Positions 9,985 through 18,300 of a stretch of DNA of 64,000 nt are shown in pieces. The notes beneath the pieces are model-generated. The model was not told the origin of the DNA. It did not search any database and worked only from the letters and a program-made list of their open reading frames with translations. Position 1 is the stretch's first letter. Every line of letters starts with the position of its first letter. The translations under genes were made by a program, and so were the position numbers. Source of the stretch: Burkholderiales bacterium (lineage in GTDB: Bacteria; Pseudomonadota; Gammaproteobacteria; Burkholderiales; Burkholderiaceae_C); NCBI GenBank assembly GCA_016192425.1, contig JACPUE010000004.1:1-64000 (forward strand). Reading direction: 5' to 3'.

Positions 9985-11667
9985 ATGAAATCTGTGCACG
10001 CTGTCGCCAAAGTTAAGCAAGACCAACTTGCAGCCAAGCAGGCCAATGCAGATGCCGCGCTGTCCATCAACCCTTCCGTGGCCGAGCCGACGTTATTCCC
10101 CGTTGTTGTACTTGCGGCAGGTCATCGCTCCATGTCTGTCGGCCAAAAGTTGGCAACCAGTTTTGGCTTACTTGGACTGGCTGTGGCATTGCTTGGGGCC
10201 GCCACTTGGTTTACTGGGGAGGAGACGCAGCGGCAGGCTTCGTTGTTGGTGCATGAGCAGTTACCGATCGAGAGGAACGTGCGTAACTGGAAAACGCAGT
10301 CTGTCACTATAGGTCAGGTTGCTTTACGGGCTACCACTTCCACGGATGTGTTTCCTCTAGTGGCGGAAATGCAGGATCGCCTCAAGGCAGAGGAAATCAC
10401 ACGCCAGCGCATCGAGCAAGCTCTCGCCAGTGCCGCAAATGCGCAAAGTACCGAACCCATGTGGAAAGACGCGCAAGCCCAAAGGCATCAATACGCTGCG
10501 GTTCGAAATGCATTGATGCAAAACGCACTGGAATCAAAGGTTATCAGTCAAAAGGAATTGCAGGATCATGCTGCTGCGTTGAACAGATACCTGAGCGCGA
10601 TTGATCGCCTACTGGAGGCGTCAGAACAGTCGTCTCTTGTGGCTGGCCAAACAATGACCACAGGAGCAAGCAATGCACAGTGGATCAGCGGGATCGCTGT
10701 GGCCGTGGTTGTCGCCTTGGCGGCTGTGTTTGGATGGCTGCTGCGGCGTTCTATCGTCCTGCCGCTGCGTGAAGCTTGTGCCGCTGCTGCCGCCGTTGCG
10801 CATGGTGATCTCACAGTGCGCATGCAAGCGGATCGCAGCGATGAAATCGGCCAACTGCTCCACGCGTTGAACAAAATGGTTGAGTCGCTGCACTATGTGG
10901 TGAACGAGGTACGTGATTCTGGCGAGTCCATCCATGTAGCCAGTTCTGAGGTTGCTGCTGGCAATGCCGATCTCAGTACACGAACCGAGCACGCCGCAAG
11001 CAATCTGCAGGAAACGGCAGCCAGCATTGCACATCTTGCTCAAATGGTGGCGGAAAACGCCGAGAGTACGCGGCAGGCAAACGAATTGGCGATGAATGCC
11101 ACCCATGTGGCCAGCAAAGGTGGGCAGGTGGTCAGCCGCGTGGTCAAGACCATGGAAGACATCAATTCCAGCAGCCAGAAGATTGCCGATATTGTTGGAA
11201 TTATCGATGGCATTGCCTTTCAGACCAACATTCTTGCGTTGAATGCGGCGGTCGAGGCTGCCCGTGCAGGTGAGCAGGGCCGTGGGTTTGCGGTGGTAGC
11301 GAGCGAGGTCAGAGCTTTGGCTGGGCGTAGTGCAGACGCAGCACGCGAGATCAAGGTACTGATCTCCGCCAGTGTTGAAGAGGTCGGCGATGGTGCAAAG
11401 CTCGTGGTTACGGCCGGATCGGCCATGGATGACATCGTGAATAGTGTTGAGCGTGTCACCACCTTGATGTCAGAAATCAATGCTGCAAGCAGCGAGCAAA
11501 GTGCACAGATTGGCCAGGTGAGCCAAGCAGTGGATCGGTTGGATCAAATGACCCAGCAGAACGCTGCATTGGTGGAAGAGGGCGCCGCTGCAGCCCAAAG
11601 CCTCAAAGACCAGGCAAACCGGCTGGCAAGTGCAATTGGGCAGTTCCAGTTGGATCGCACAAGTTGA
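9985..11667 (+). CDS. Methyl-accepting chemotaxis protein
   Basis: A 560-residue chemoreceptor. TM1 is at about residues 57-76 and TM2 at about 230-252. They enclose a periplasmic four-helix-type sensor of some 150 residues; a HAMP domain follows to about residue 305. The cytoplasmic hairpin tip is near IIDGIAFQTNILALNAAVEA, the most conserved part of all MCPs. It lacks the C-terminal NWETF-type CheR tether. GAGAGGA supports the first ATG, giving an unusual 49-residue cytoplasmic lead before MSVGQKLATSFG; an internal ATG at 10132 would give the usual N-terminus. It follows the oxoprolinase gene by 145 bp in the same direction and has the same lower GC, so it may sense the substrate of that operon. 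That link is inference. Confidence 0.9.
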   Translation: MKSVHAVAKVKQDQLAAKQANADAALSINPSVAEPTLFPVVVLAAGHRSMSVGQKLATSFGLLGLAVALLGAATWFTGEETQRQASLLVHEQLPIERNVRNWKTQSVTIGQVALRATTSTDVFPLVAEMQDRLKAEEITRQRIEQALASAANAQSTEPMWKDAQAQRHQYAAVRNALMQNALESKVISQKELQDHAAALNRYLSAIDRLLEASEQSSLVAGQTMTTGASNAQWISGIAVAVVVALAAVFGWLLRRSIVLPLREACAAAAAVAHGDLTVRMQADRSDEIGQLLHALNKMVESLHYVVNEVRDSGESIHVASSEVAAGNADLSTRTEHAASNLQETAASIAHLAQMVAENAESTRQANELAMNATHVASKGGQVVSRVVKTMEDINSSSQKIADIVGIIDGIAFQTNILALNAAVEAARAGEQGRGFAVVASEVRALAGRSADAAREIKVLISASVEEVGDGAKLVVTAGSAMDDIVNSVERVTTLMSEINAASSEQSAQIGQVSQAVDRLDQMTQQNAALVEEGAAAAQSLKDQANRLASAIGQFQLDRTS

Positions 11668-11686
11668 TCCAGTACCTCAATTTTGT

Positions 11687-11713
11687 AAAAAAAAGGGCCT
11701 GCAACGCAGGCCC
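11687..11713 (-). terminator. Rho-independent terminator of the ETF-QO gene
   Basis: On the minus strand GGGCCTGC-GTT-GCAGGCCC forms a perfect 8-bp stem followed by eight T residues. It stands 28 bp after the stop codon of the ETF-ubiquinone oxidoreductase gene. On the plus strand the hairpin has no T run after it, so it is not a good terminator for the chemoreceptor gene. Confidence 0.85.
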
Positions 11714-11741
11714 ACCAAGCGCAAGGCGCTATGGTTTTTGA

Positions 11742-13442
11742 TTACATGCCCGAATAGTTCGGCCCGCCACCGCCCTCGGGCGTGACCCACACGATGTTCT
11801 GCGTCGGGTCCTTGATGTCGCAGGTCTTGCAGTGCACGCAGTTCTGTGCGTTGATCTGCAGGCGCTGGGCATTGCCGCCTTTGGTTTCGTCGGGCACAAA
11901 CTCGTACACCCCGGCCGGGCAGTAGCGTGCCTCGGGGCCTGCGTACTTGGCCAGGTTGATAGCGACGGGGACGCTCGCATCCTTGAGCGTGAGGTGCACG
12001 GGCTGGTTTTCTTCGTGGTTGGTGTTGCTGATGAACACGCTGGAGAGCCGGTCGAAGGTGAGCTTGCCATCGGGCTTGGGATAGTCGATGGGTTTGCACT
12101 CGGCCGCGGGCTTGAGGTACTGGTGGTCTGCCTTGTCTCGGTGCAGCGTCCAGGGCATGCGGCCGCGCAGCACGAACTGCTCGAAGCCGTTCATCAGCGT
12201 GGCGGTGGTCAGGCCGTACTTGAACCAGTTCTTGAAGTTGCGATCCTTGTACAGTTCGGTGTAGAGCCAGCTTTCCTCGAAGGCCTTGGGGTAGGCGCTG
12301 AGTTCATCGTGCTGGCGCCCTGCGGCCACGGCCTCGAAGGCGGCTTCACCTGCGAGCATGCCGGTCTTGATGGCGGCGTGGCTGCCCTTGATGCGGCTGA
12401 CGTTCAGGTAGCCCGCGTCGCAGCCGATGAGCGCGCCGCCTGGGAAAACGGTCTTGGGCAGAGAGCTGAGGCCGCTGGCGTTGATGGCGCGCGCGCCGTA
12501 GGACAGGCGCTTGGCGGTGATCTCGCCCTTGTCGTTCTCGAAGTAGTAGCGGATGTTGGGGTGGGTCTTCCAGCGCTGGAATTCCTCGAACGGGCTCAGG
12601 TAGGGGTTGGTGTAGCCCAGGCCGGTGACAAAGCCCACGGCCACCTTGTTGCCCTCCAGGTGGTAGAGGAAGGCGCCGCCGTAGGTGTCGTTTTCCATGG
12701 GCCAGCCAGCGGTGTGCATCACAAAGCCGGGCTGGTGTTTCTTGGGGTCGATTTCCCACAACTCTTTGATGCCGATGCCGAAGCTCTGCGGGTCGCGCCC
12801 TGCGTCGAGCTGGTACTTGGCGATGATTTGCTTGCCCAGGTGGCCGCGTGCGCCTTCGGCAAAGATGGTGTATTTGCCCAGCAGTTCCATGCCGAGCTGG
12901 AAGTTGTCGGTGGGCTCGCCGTCCTTGCCGATCCCCATGTTGCCGGTGGCTACGCCCTTGACCGCGCCCTTGTCGTCGTAGAGCACTTCTGCGGCGGTGA
13001 AGCCGGGGAAGATTTCCACGCCCAGCGCTTCGGCCTGTTCGGCCAGCCACTTGGTCACGGCACCCAGGCTGACGATGTAGTTGCCGTGGTTGTGCGCGAA
13101 CGGCGGCAGGAACATGTTGGGCACACGAAAGGCCGAGCGCTCGCTCAAAAAGCTGTAGGCGTCGTCGGTCACGGGCTGGTTCAGCGGGGCGCCTTTTTCC
13201 TTCCAGTCGGGGATGAGTTCGGTCAGCGCCTGGGGATCCATGATGGCGCCCGAGAGGATGTGCGCGCCGGGCTCGGAGCCTTTTTCGAGCACGACTACAG
13301 AGACCTCCTGGCCTTTTTCTGCAGCCAGTTGCTTGATGCGGATGGCGGTGGACAGGCCGCCAGGGCCGCCACCAGCGACCACCACGTCGTATTCCATGGC
13401 CTCGCGGGGGCCAAACTGGGCGAGGATCTCTTCGTTTGTCAT
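11742..13442 (-). CDS. Electron transfer flavoprotein-ubiquinone oxidoreductase
   Basis: A 566-residue inner-membrane-associated flavoprotein that passes electrons from ETF, reduced by acyl-CoA and other dehydrogenases, to ubiquinone. The FAD-binding VVAGGGPGGLSTAI lies near the N-terminus. The C-terminal domain carries the 4Fe-4S ligands, including NCVHCKTCDIKDPTQNI near residues 540-556. The start MTNEEILAQF is preferred over a codon 34 positions earlier, which would add a non-homologous leader and run into the promoter region. The gene is divergent from an SDR gene, with a TetR-like dyad in between, consistent with co-control by a fatty-acid or amino-acid catabolic repressor. It is a single gene here; etfA and etfB are not nearby. 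Confidence 0.95.
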   Translation of the reverse strand: MTNEEILAQFGPREAMEYDVVVAGGGPGGLSTAIRIKQLAAEKGQEVSVVVLEKGSEPGAHILSGAIMDPQALTELIPDWKEKGAPLNQPVTDDAYSFLSERSAFRVPNMFLPPFAHNHGNYIVSLGAVTKWLAEQAEALGVEIFPGFTAAEVLYDDKGAVKGVATGNMGIGKDGEPTDNFQLGMELLGKYTIFAEGARGHLGKQIIAKYQLDAGRDPQSFGIGIKELWEIDPKKHQPGFVMHTAGWPMENDTYGGAFLYHLEGNKVAVGFVTGLGYTNPYLSPFEEFQRWKTHPNIRYYFENDKGEITAKRLSYGARAINASGLSSLPKTVFPGGALIGCDAGYLNVSRIKGSHAAIKTGMLAGEAAFEAVAAGRQHDELSAYPKAFEESWLYTELYKDRNFKNWFKYGLTTATLMNGFEQFVLRGRMPWTLHRDKADHQYLKPAAECKPIDYPKPDGKLTFDRLSSVFISNTNHEENQPVHLTLKDASVPVAINLAKYAGPEARYCPAGVYEFVPDETKGGNAQRLQINAQNCVHCKTCDIKDPTQNIVWVTPEGGGGPNYSGM

Positions 13443-13543
13443 GTGCTTCTCGTCGGGCGTTTGATAATGAGGCAGATTGTCTGCAAACAGGGGGTACACC
13501 CACTGTCCGGCGGGTGACTGATTGTATGCAAGGAATATAGACA

Positions 13544-13564
13544 ATCGAACGACCGTTCTATTTT
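13544..13564. promoter_or_regulatory. TetR-like dyad between ETF-QO and SDR genes
   Basis: AAT-C-GAACG-AC-CGTTC-T-ATT contains a perfect 5-bp inverted repeat (13547-13558) extended by matching AAT/ATT arms. The GAACG-NN-CGTTC form is typical of operators of TetR-family repressors. It lies 21 bp before the SDR start codon and about 105 bp before the ETF-QO start, so one bound repressor could block both promoters. No TetR gene lies in this window, so the regulator would act in trans. Function is inferred from the pattern. Confidence 0.45.
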
Positions 13565-13584
13565 GTTCAGTGGAGAGACTCTAA

Positions 13585-14367
13585 ATGGCCTACAACATCG
13601 ATCTGTCCGGTCGCATTGCCTTTGTCACCGGCGCGTCCAGCGGCCTGGGCGCACAGTTTGCCCGAACCCTGGCGCGGGCTGGTGCCGCCGTGGTGCTGGC
13701 CAGCCGCCGCATCGAGAAGCTCAAGGATCTGCGCGCACGTATCGAGGGTGAGGGGGGCGATGCGCATGTGGTCGAGCTGGACGTGACCAGCCGTGATTCC
13801 ATCAAGGCCGCCGTGGCGCATGCCGAAACCGAGATGGGTTCCATCGACATCCTGGTCAACAACTCGGGTGTGAGCACCACGCAGCGCCTGCTGGATGTGG
13901 ACGAGGGCGATTTCGACTACGTCTTCGACACCAACGTCAAGGGCGCGTTTTTCGTTGCACAGGAGGTGGGCAAGCGCATGCTGGCGCGCGCGCAGGGCGC
14001 GGCGCCGGGCAGCTTCACGGGTGGGCGCATCATCAATGTGGCGTCCATGGCAGGGCTCAAGGTGCTGCCGCAGATCGGGGTGTACTGCATGAGCAAGGCC
14101 GCCGTGGTGCACATGACACGCGCCATGGCCATGGAGTGGGGGCGCTTTGGCATCAACACCAACGCCATCTGTCCCGGCTACATCGATACCGAGATCAACC
14201 ACCACCACTGGAACACCGAGCAGGGCCGCAAGCTCATGGGCATGCTGCCGCGCAAGCGCGTAGGCCAGCCGCAGGATCTGGACGCCCTCATCGTCATGCT
14301 GGCCAGCGACCAGAGCCATTTCATCAACGGCGCGGTGATAGCGGCCGACGATGGTTTTGCCGTCTGA
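13585..14367 (+). CDS. SDR family NAD(P)-dependent oxidoreductase
   Basis: A 260-residue classical short-chain dehydrogenase. TGASSGLGAQFA (about residues 13-24) is the dinucleotide-binding motif, NNSG follows near residue 92, and YCMSKAAVV near residue 170 holds the catalytic Tyr-X3-Lys. A catalytic Ser precedes it in NVASMAG. The substrate cannot be told from sequence; homologues in Burkholderiales often reduce or oxidise acyl-CoA intermediates. Its divergent neighbour is ETF-ubiquinone oxidoreductase, which supports a link to beta-oxidation-like catabolism. The downstream gene is convergent and its stop lies 52 bp away. Confidence 0.9.
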   Translation: MAYNIDLSGRIAFVTGASSGLGAQFARTLARAGAAVVLASRRIEKLKDLRARIEGEGGDAHVVELDVTSRDSIKAAVAHAETEMGSIDILVNNSGVSTTQRLLDVDEGDFDYVFDTNVKGAFFVAQEVGKRMLARAQGAAPGSFTGGRIINVASMAGLKVLPQIGVYCMSKAAVVHMTRAMAMEWGRFGINTNAICPGYIDTEINHHHWNTEQGRKLMGMLPRKRVGQPQDLDALIVMLASDQSHFINGAVIAADDGFAV

Positions 14368-14418
14368 GCTCGGAACCGCGCTGGGCTTGCTCTTCCAGTG
14401 GCATCCCAACATGCCCGG

Positions 14419-15171
14419 TCACGGCCGGGCACTTGCCGCACTGCCCTCGGCCGATGGCAACACGATGCAGCCGGCCTGCGGCATGCCCCGCAGCGTGGTG
14501 GCACCCAATAGCAGCACCCTGCGCAACTCGGGCAGGTAGCGGATTGCGGTTTGGGGGGCGCTGTAGCCATTGCTGTCTTTGAGGGCTTCGTCCATGCGCA
14601 ACAGCCGTCCGGTGGGCAGGTGCTCGATGGTGAGGCTGCGCACTCCCGTGTAGAAGGTGCTGTCGATGCGGGCCTCGGTGCCAAAGAAGCCGCCGCCTAT
14701 CTTGGCGGTGCGCTGTCGGCCCCGAAAGGTGGTGGTGATGCGCAGTTGCTGGTCGCGGCTGGTGCAACTGCCTTCAAAGGCTGCGGCGCACACCATGGGC
14801 AGCGGATTTTTCTGCACCGTCACGGCCTGCACAGCGGGGTGCTTGGCTTCGGCCAGCGGCACGTTTTCCAGATGGGCGCAGTCGGCGTCGGGAACTACCC
14901 TCCAGGCTGCAGCCCCTGGGTCATCGGGAATACCGAAACGGGGAACGCCCAGTCCGGTGGACAGGTAGTACACGGGAGCATCTCCATCGCGCACCAGCAG
15001 CATGGCCGAAAGCAGCGGCGTGCGTGCATTGGCTGGCACGGTGAAAGGCAGCGCATGTTCGCGCAGCGTGCCGGTGCCGGGCGCGAATCCGCTGACCTGT
15101 GCCTGCACGCTGCTGGCGCAGGCCAGGGCCACAGCCATGCCGACTACCAGGGAATGAGGGCATGTGCGCAT
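14419..15171 (-). CDS. Hypothetical exported protein
   Basis: A 250-residue protein I do not recognise. Residues 1-25 are a Sec signal peptide with a hydrophobic VVGMAVALACASSVQA core. The mature part has four cysteines in the sets DADCAH, VCAAAF, GSCTS and AGCIV, which could form two disulfides, and is otherwise beta-rich. The ATG at 15171 is chosen because it gives a proper signal peptide; the open frame upstream in the same phase is only the shadow of the PAS-LuxR gene. It lies 68 bp downstream of that regulator on the same strand, so the two could be co-transcribed. A short GC-rich hairpin (14412-14431) spans its stop codon. Confidence 0.7.
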   Translation of the reverse strand: MRTCPHSLVVGMAVALACASSVQAQVSGFAPGTGTLREHALPFTVPANARTPLLSAMLLVRDGDAPVYYLSTGLGVPRFGIPDDPGAAAWRVVPDADCAHLENVPLAEAKHPAVQAVTVQKNPLPMVCAAAFEGSCTSRDQQLRITTTFRGRQRTAKIGGGFFGTEARIDSTFYTGVRSLTIEHLPTGRLLRMDEALKDSNGYSAPQTAIRYLPELRRVLLLGATTLRGMPQAGCIVLPSAEGSAASARP

Positions 15172-15239
15172 GGTGCGGATGTCTCTGGGTCGCTCGTCCA
15201 GTGAGGGGAAGGGGCAGCGTGGACTCATGGCAGGTGTTG

Positions 15240-15785
15240 CTACACCCCCGCCAGCAGCTTGTGCACCAGGTCGGCTGCGGTGGATGCGCCGTACTTGCGC
15301 ATCAGCCGGGCGCGGTAGATCTCCACCGTGCGGTGGCTGATGCCCAGGGCCTTGCCGATCTCCTTGGACGTGAGGCCTTCGAGCAGGCGCGCGGCCACCT
15401 CGCGCTCGCGCCCGGTCAGCTCGGCCTTTACCGGGCGCTGCGAGCTCAGGTCTTCGAAGCTCCAGATACCCGACTCGTGCGGTGCCTCGCGGTTGAGGGC
15501 GCGGCCCGACACGTGGCACCAGAACAGCTCGCCGCTCGCGCGCTTCATGATGCGGTTGTCCGCATACCAGCCCTTGGCGTTGAGGATGGGCGCCATGCGC
15601 GCGCCCAGGCGCTCGTACTCCTCTGCGCTGGGGTAGAGCATCTGGAATGACTGGCCCAGCAGCAGCTCGCGCGAGCAGCCGAACATCTCGCACACATGGG
15701 CATTGCAGTCCACCATGGTGCGGTTGCGCGACAGGATCAGCCCCACGGGCGCCAGTTCGAAAGCAAGGCGGTAGTCCACATCCAT
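15240..15785 (-). CDS. PAS-LuxR transcriptional regulator, divergent from scoAB
   Basis: A 181-residue protein with an N-terminal PAS domain (about residues 5-110; FELAPVGLILSRNRTMVDCN) and a C-terminal LuxR/NarL-type helix-turn-helix (about 118-178; LTGREREVAARLLEGLTSKE then ALGISHRTVEIYRARLMRKY). It has no receiver domain, so it probably senses a small molecule or redox state through PAS. It is transcribed away from scoAB across a 76-bp gap holding a perfect palindrome, which points to it being the regulator of the CoA-transferase genes. Effector unknown. Confidence 0.88.
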   Translation of the reverse strand: MDVDYRLAFELAPVGLILSRNRTMVDCNAHVCEMFGCSRELLLGQSFQMLYPSAEEYERLGARMAPILNAKGWYADNRIMKRASGELFWCHVSGRALNREAPHESGIWSFEDLSSQRPVKAELTGREREVAARLLEGLTSKEIGKALGISHRTVEIYRARLMRKYGASTAADLVHKLLAGV

Positions 15786-15805
15786 AGTGCAAATCTTTAC
15801 GGAAA

Positions 15806-15827
15806 ACTACTTAAGCAAATAAGTAGT
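15806..15827. promoter_or_regulatory. Palindrome in the regulator-scoA intergenic region
   Basis: ACTACTTA-AGCAAA-TAAGTAGT is a perfect 8-bp inverted repeat with a 6-bp spacer. It lies 20 bp before the PAS-LuxR start codon and 34 bp before the scoA start codon. Size and symmetry suit a LuxR-type dimer. A site here could let the regulator control both itself and scoAB. Inferred from the pattern. Confidence 0.55.
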
Positions 15828-15861
15828 ATCGTAGTGCATCCCTACAGATGAGGAGACTCTC

Positions 15862-16566
15862 GTGAACAAGGTATTTCCTTCGGCGGCCGCGGCCCTTGAG
15901 GGCGTGGTGGCAGATGGCCAGTTGCTGGCCGTGGGCGGTTTCGGGCTGTGCGGCATTCCCGAAGCCCTGATCGATGCGTTGCGCGATTCGGGGGTGAAGA
16001 ACCTCACCGTCATCTCCAACAACGCCGGTGTCGATGGCTTTGGCCTGGGCAAGCTGCTGGAAACGCGCCAGATCAAGAAAATGATCTCCAGCTACGTGGG
16101 CGAGAACAAGGAGTTCGAGCGCCAGTACCTTGCGGGCGAACTGGAGCTGGAATTCACCCCCCAGGGCACGCTGGCCGAAAAGCTGCGTGCGGGCGGTGCA
16201 GGTATCCCGGCCTTCTTCACCAAGACCGGCGTGGGCACCATCGTGGCCGACGGCAAGGAACTGCGCGAGTTCGACGGTGAAACCTATGTGATGGAACGCG
16301 CCCTGGTGCCCGAGGTGGCGCTCATCAAGGCCGACGTGGCCGACATGTCGGGCAACCTGCGCTTTCACCTGACGGCGCGCAACTTCAATCCCGCTGCCGC
16401 CATGGCAGGCAAGATCTGCATCGTCGAGGTTGAACGCATCGTTGCCACGGGCGACATTGCACCCGACGACGTGCACCTGCCCGGCATCTACGTGCACCGC
16501 ATCGTGCACAACCCCACGCCCGAAAAGCGCATTGAAAAGCGCACCACCCGCGACCGCAAAGTGTGA
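15862..16566 (+). CDS. scoA: 3-oxoacid CoA-transferase subunit A
   Basis: A 234-residue alpha subunit of succinyl-CoA:3-ketoacid CoA-transferase, which activates acetoacetate using succinyl-CoA in the cytoplasm. Family features are [17 protein letters not shown] (about residues 28-44), [14 protein letters not shown] and [15 protein letters not shown]. The start is GTG, with GAGGAG 8 bases upstream. It is 10 bp upstream of scoB, forming the usual two-subunit operon. The alternative assignment, 3-oxoadipate CoA-transferase PcaI, is less likely because no protocatechuate gene is nearby and the sequence reads as the SCOT/Lps type. Confidence 0.93.
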   Translation: MNKVFPSAAAALEGVVADGQLLAVGGFGLCGIPEALIDALRDSGVKNLTVISNNAGVDGFGLGKLLETRQIKKMISSYVGENKEFERQYLAGELELEFTPQGTLAEKLRAGGAGIPAFFTKTGVGTIVADGKELREFDGETYVMERALVPEVALIKADVADMSGNLRFHLTARNFNPAAAMAGKICIVEVERIVATGDIAPDDVHLPGIYVHRIVHNPTPEKRIEKRTTRDRKV

Positions 16567-16576
16567 GGAGAACACC

Positions 16577-17218
16577 ATGCCCTGGACCCAAGACCAAATG
16601 GCGGCGCGCGCCGCACAGGAACTGCAGGACGGCTTCTACGTGAACCTGGGGATCGGCATCCCCACGCTGGTGGCCAACCATGTGCCCAACCACATCGAAG
16701 TGTGGCTGCAGAGCGAAAACGGCATGCTGGGTATCGGCCCCTTCCCGTATGACGACGAGGTGGACGCCGACCTCATCAACGCAGGCAAGCAGACGGTGAC
16801 CACCATCAAAGGCTCGTCCATCTTTGGCAGCCACGAGAGTTTTGCCATGATCCGTGGCGGCAAGATCAACCTGTCCATCCTGGGCGCCATGCAGGTCACC
16901 GACAAGGGCGACCTGGCCAACTGGATGATTCCCGGCAAGATGGTCAAGGGCATGGGCGGCGCCATGGATCTGGTCGCTGGCGTCAAGCGTGTGATCGTGC
17001 TCATGGAGCACGTAGCCAAAAAGAAGGATGGCACCGAAGACCTCAAGATCCTGCCGAACTGCACCTTGCCGCTGACCGGGCAGGGCGTGGTGGATCGCAT
17101 CATCACAGACTTGGCCGTCATGGACGTGACACCCCAAGGCCTCAAGGTGGTGGAACTGGCGCCCGAAGTGAGCCTGGAGTTCCTGCAGTCCAAGACCGGC
17201 GTGCCGCTGATCCAGTGA
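16577..17218 (+). CDS. scoB: 3-oxoacid CoA-transferase subunit B
   Basis: A 213-residue beta subunit. It carries the catalytic glutamate in the [12 protein letters not shown] stretch (about residues 50-61) and the downstream [16 protein letters not shown] and [15 protein letters not shown] segments of the family. GAGGAG precedes the ATG used here; the open frame runs upstream over the end of scoA but without family sequence. Together with subunit A it makes the heterotetrameric enzyme of ketone-body use or polyhydroxybutyrate-derived acetoacetate. A strong terminator follows at once. Confidence 0.94.
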   Translation: MPWTQDQMAARAAQELQDGFYVNLGIGIPTLVANHVPNHIEVWLQSENGMLGIGPFPYDDEVDADLINAGKQTVTTIKGSSIFGSHESFAMIRGGKINLSILGAMQVTDKGDLANWMIPGKMVKGMGGAMDLVAGVKRVIVLMEHVAKKKDGTEDLKILPNCTLPLTGQGVVDRIITDLAVMDVTPQGLKVVELAPEVSLEFLQSKTGVPLIQ

Positions 17219-17247
17219 TCCAGTCGCCTCTGCCCTGACGCACGACG

Positions 17248-17274
17248 AAGGCCCGCATCGCGGGCCTTTGCTTT
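17248..17274 (+). terminator. Rho-independent terminator after scoAB
   Basis: AAGGCCCGC-ATC-GCGGGCCTT is a perfect 9-bp stem with a 3-base loop, followed by the T-rich TGCTTT. It begins 30 bp after the scoB stop codon and closes the scoAB operon. Confidence 0.85.
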
Positions 17275-17301
17275 GCTGGGCACAGCGACGCCCTCACTAC
17301 A

Positions 17302-18222
17302 ATGGCCGCCGCCATGCACAACCCCCGCCGCCCCGACGTGTTGCCCATGCGCGCTGGTGTCAGCCCCAGTTGCGTGGTGCTGCCCTCCAGCGGCAGCGGC
17401 ACCATGCTGGACTATCTGGCGCAGCGCATACCGGCAGTCACACGCGAGGAGTGGGCGCAGCGCATGGAGCAGGGCGATGTCGTCGATGAGCGCGGCACCC
17501 CCGTCACCCCCGCGCGGGCCTTCGAGCGGGGCATTCGCCTGTACTACTACCGCTGGCTCGAACAGGAGCCTTGCATTCCCTTTGAGGAAACGGTGCTGTA
17601 CCAGGACGCGCACCTGCTGGTGGCCGACAAACCGCACTTCATGCCCGTCACCCCCACGGGCCGCTACCTGCACCACAGCCTGCTGGTGCGCCTGAAGCAC
17701 CGGCTGCAACTGCCCGAACTCTCGCCCCTGCACCGCATCGACCGCGACACCGCCGGGCTCGTGCTGTTTTCGGTGCAACGGGCCACGCGGGGGCTGTACC
17801 AAGGCCTGTTCCGCGACCGCGCCATCACCAAGCACTACGAAGCCGTGGCGCCCTGGCGCGAAGGGTTGGTGTTTCCGCACGAGCACCGCAGCCGCCTGGA
17901 GGAAAGCCCGCAGTTCTTCCGCATGCATGAAGTTCCTGGCGAAGCCAACAGCCACACCCGGATGCAGGTTCTCGAAGTGGCCAACGGCTGGGCGCGCTAT
18001 GGGTTGGAGCCGGTGACCGGCAAGCGCCACCAGCTGCGCGTGCACATGGCCGCACTGGGCCTGCCCCTGCGCAACGATGCGTTCTACCCCGAAGTCAACG
18101 ACCCGCCAGAGGGCGACTACTCACGCCCCTTGCAACTGCTGGCCCGGTCGCTGGAATTCATCGATCCGCTCACGGGGTCACTCAGGTGTTTTGAAAGCCA
18201 GCGCCGGTTGGAAACGCTGTGA
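17302..18222 (+). CDS. RluA-family RNA pseudouridine synthase
   Basis: A 306-residue pseudouridine synthase. The catalytic motif LHRIDRDTAGLVLFS (about residues 143-157) holds the essential Asp, and GKRHQLRVHMAALGLPL (about 240-256) is the second family motif. The first 90 residues replace a typical S4 domain with a short unrelated region. The start is uncertain: ATG codons at 17302, 17314 and 17347 are all possible and none has a clear ribosome site; the first is used here. Target RNA and position are not predictable from sequence. It stands alone between the scoAB terminator and a tRNA gene. Confidence 0.85.
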   Translation: MAAAMHNPRRPDVLPMRAGVSPSCVVLPSSGSGTMLDYLAQRIPAVTREEWAQRMEQGDVVDERGTPVTPARAFERGIRLYYYRWLEQEPCIPFEETVLYQDAHLLVADKPHFMPVTPTGRYLHHSLLVRLKHRLQLPELSPLHRIDRDTAGLVLFSVQRATRGLYQGLFRDRAITKHYEAVAPWREGLVFPHEHRSRLEESPQFFRMHEVPGEANSHTRMQVLEVANGWARYGLEPVTGKRHQLRVHMAALGLPLRNDAFYPEVNDPPEGDYSRPLQLLARSLEFIDPLTGSLRCFESQRRLETL

Positions 18223-18300
18223 ACGCAGCGGCGCGTTGGGGCCACGTCAGTATGCAACGAGCGTGCGTCGCAGGGAGAGGCTGGGGAGGGGAGGAGAATC

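Noticed and set aside
11695-11713. Hairpin as terminator of the chemoreceptor gene on the plus strand
   Set aside because: The T run is only on the minus-strand side; plus-strand sequence after the stem is not T-rich.
11832-13517. A 561-codon open frame opposite ETF-QO
   Set aside because: Shadow of a well-supported gene; composition is typical of antisense frames and no motif is present.
14412-14431. TGCCCGG/CCGGGCA hairpin as a terminator for the SDR or the exported protein gene
   Set aside because: The stem spans the stop codon of the minus-strand gene and has no T run on either side.
15862-17218. PcaIJ 3-oxoadipate CoA-transferase
   Set aside because: No pca genes are near and the sequences read as the SCOT type; kept as a minor alternative only.
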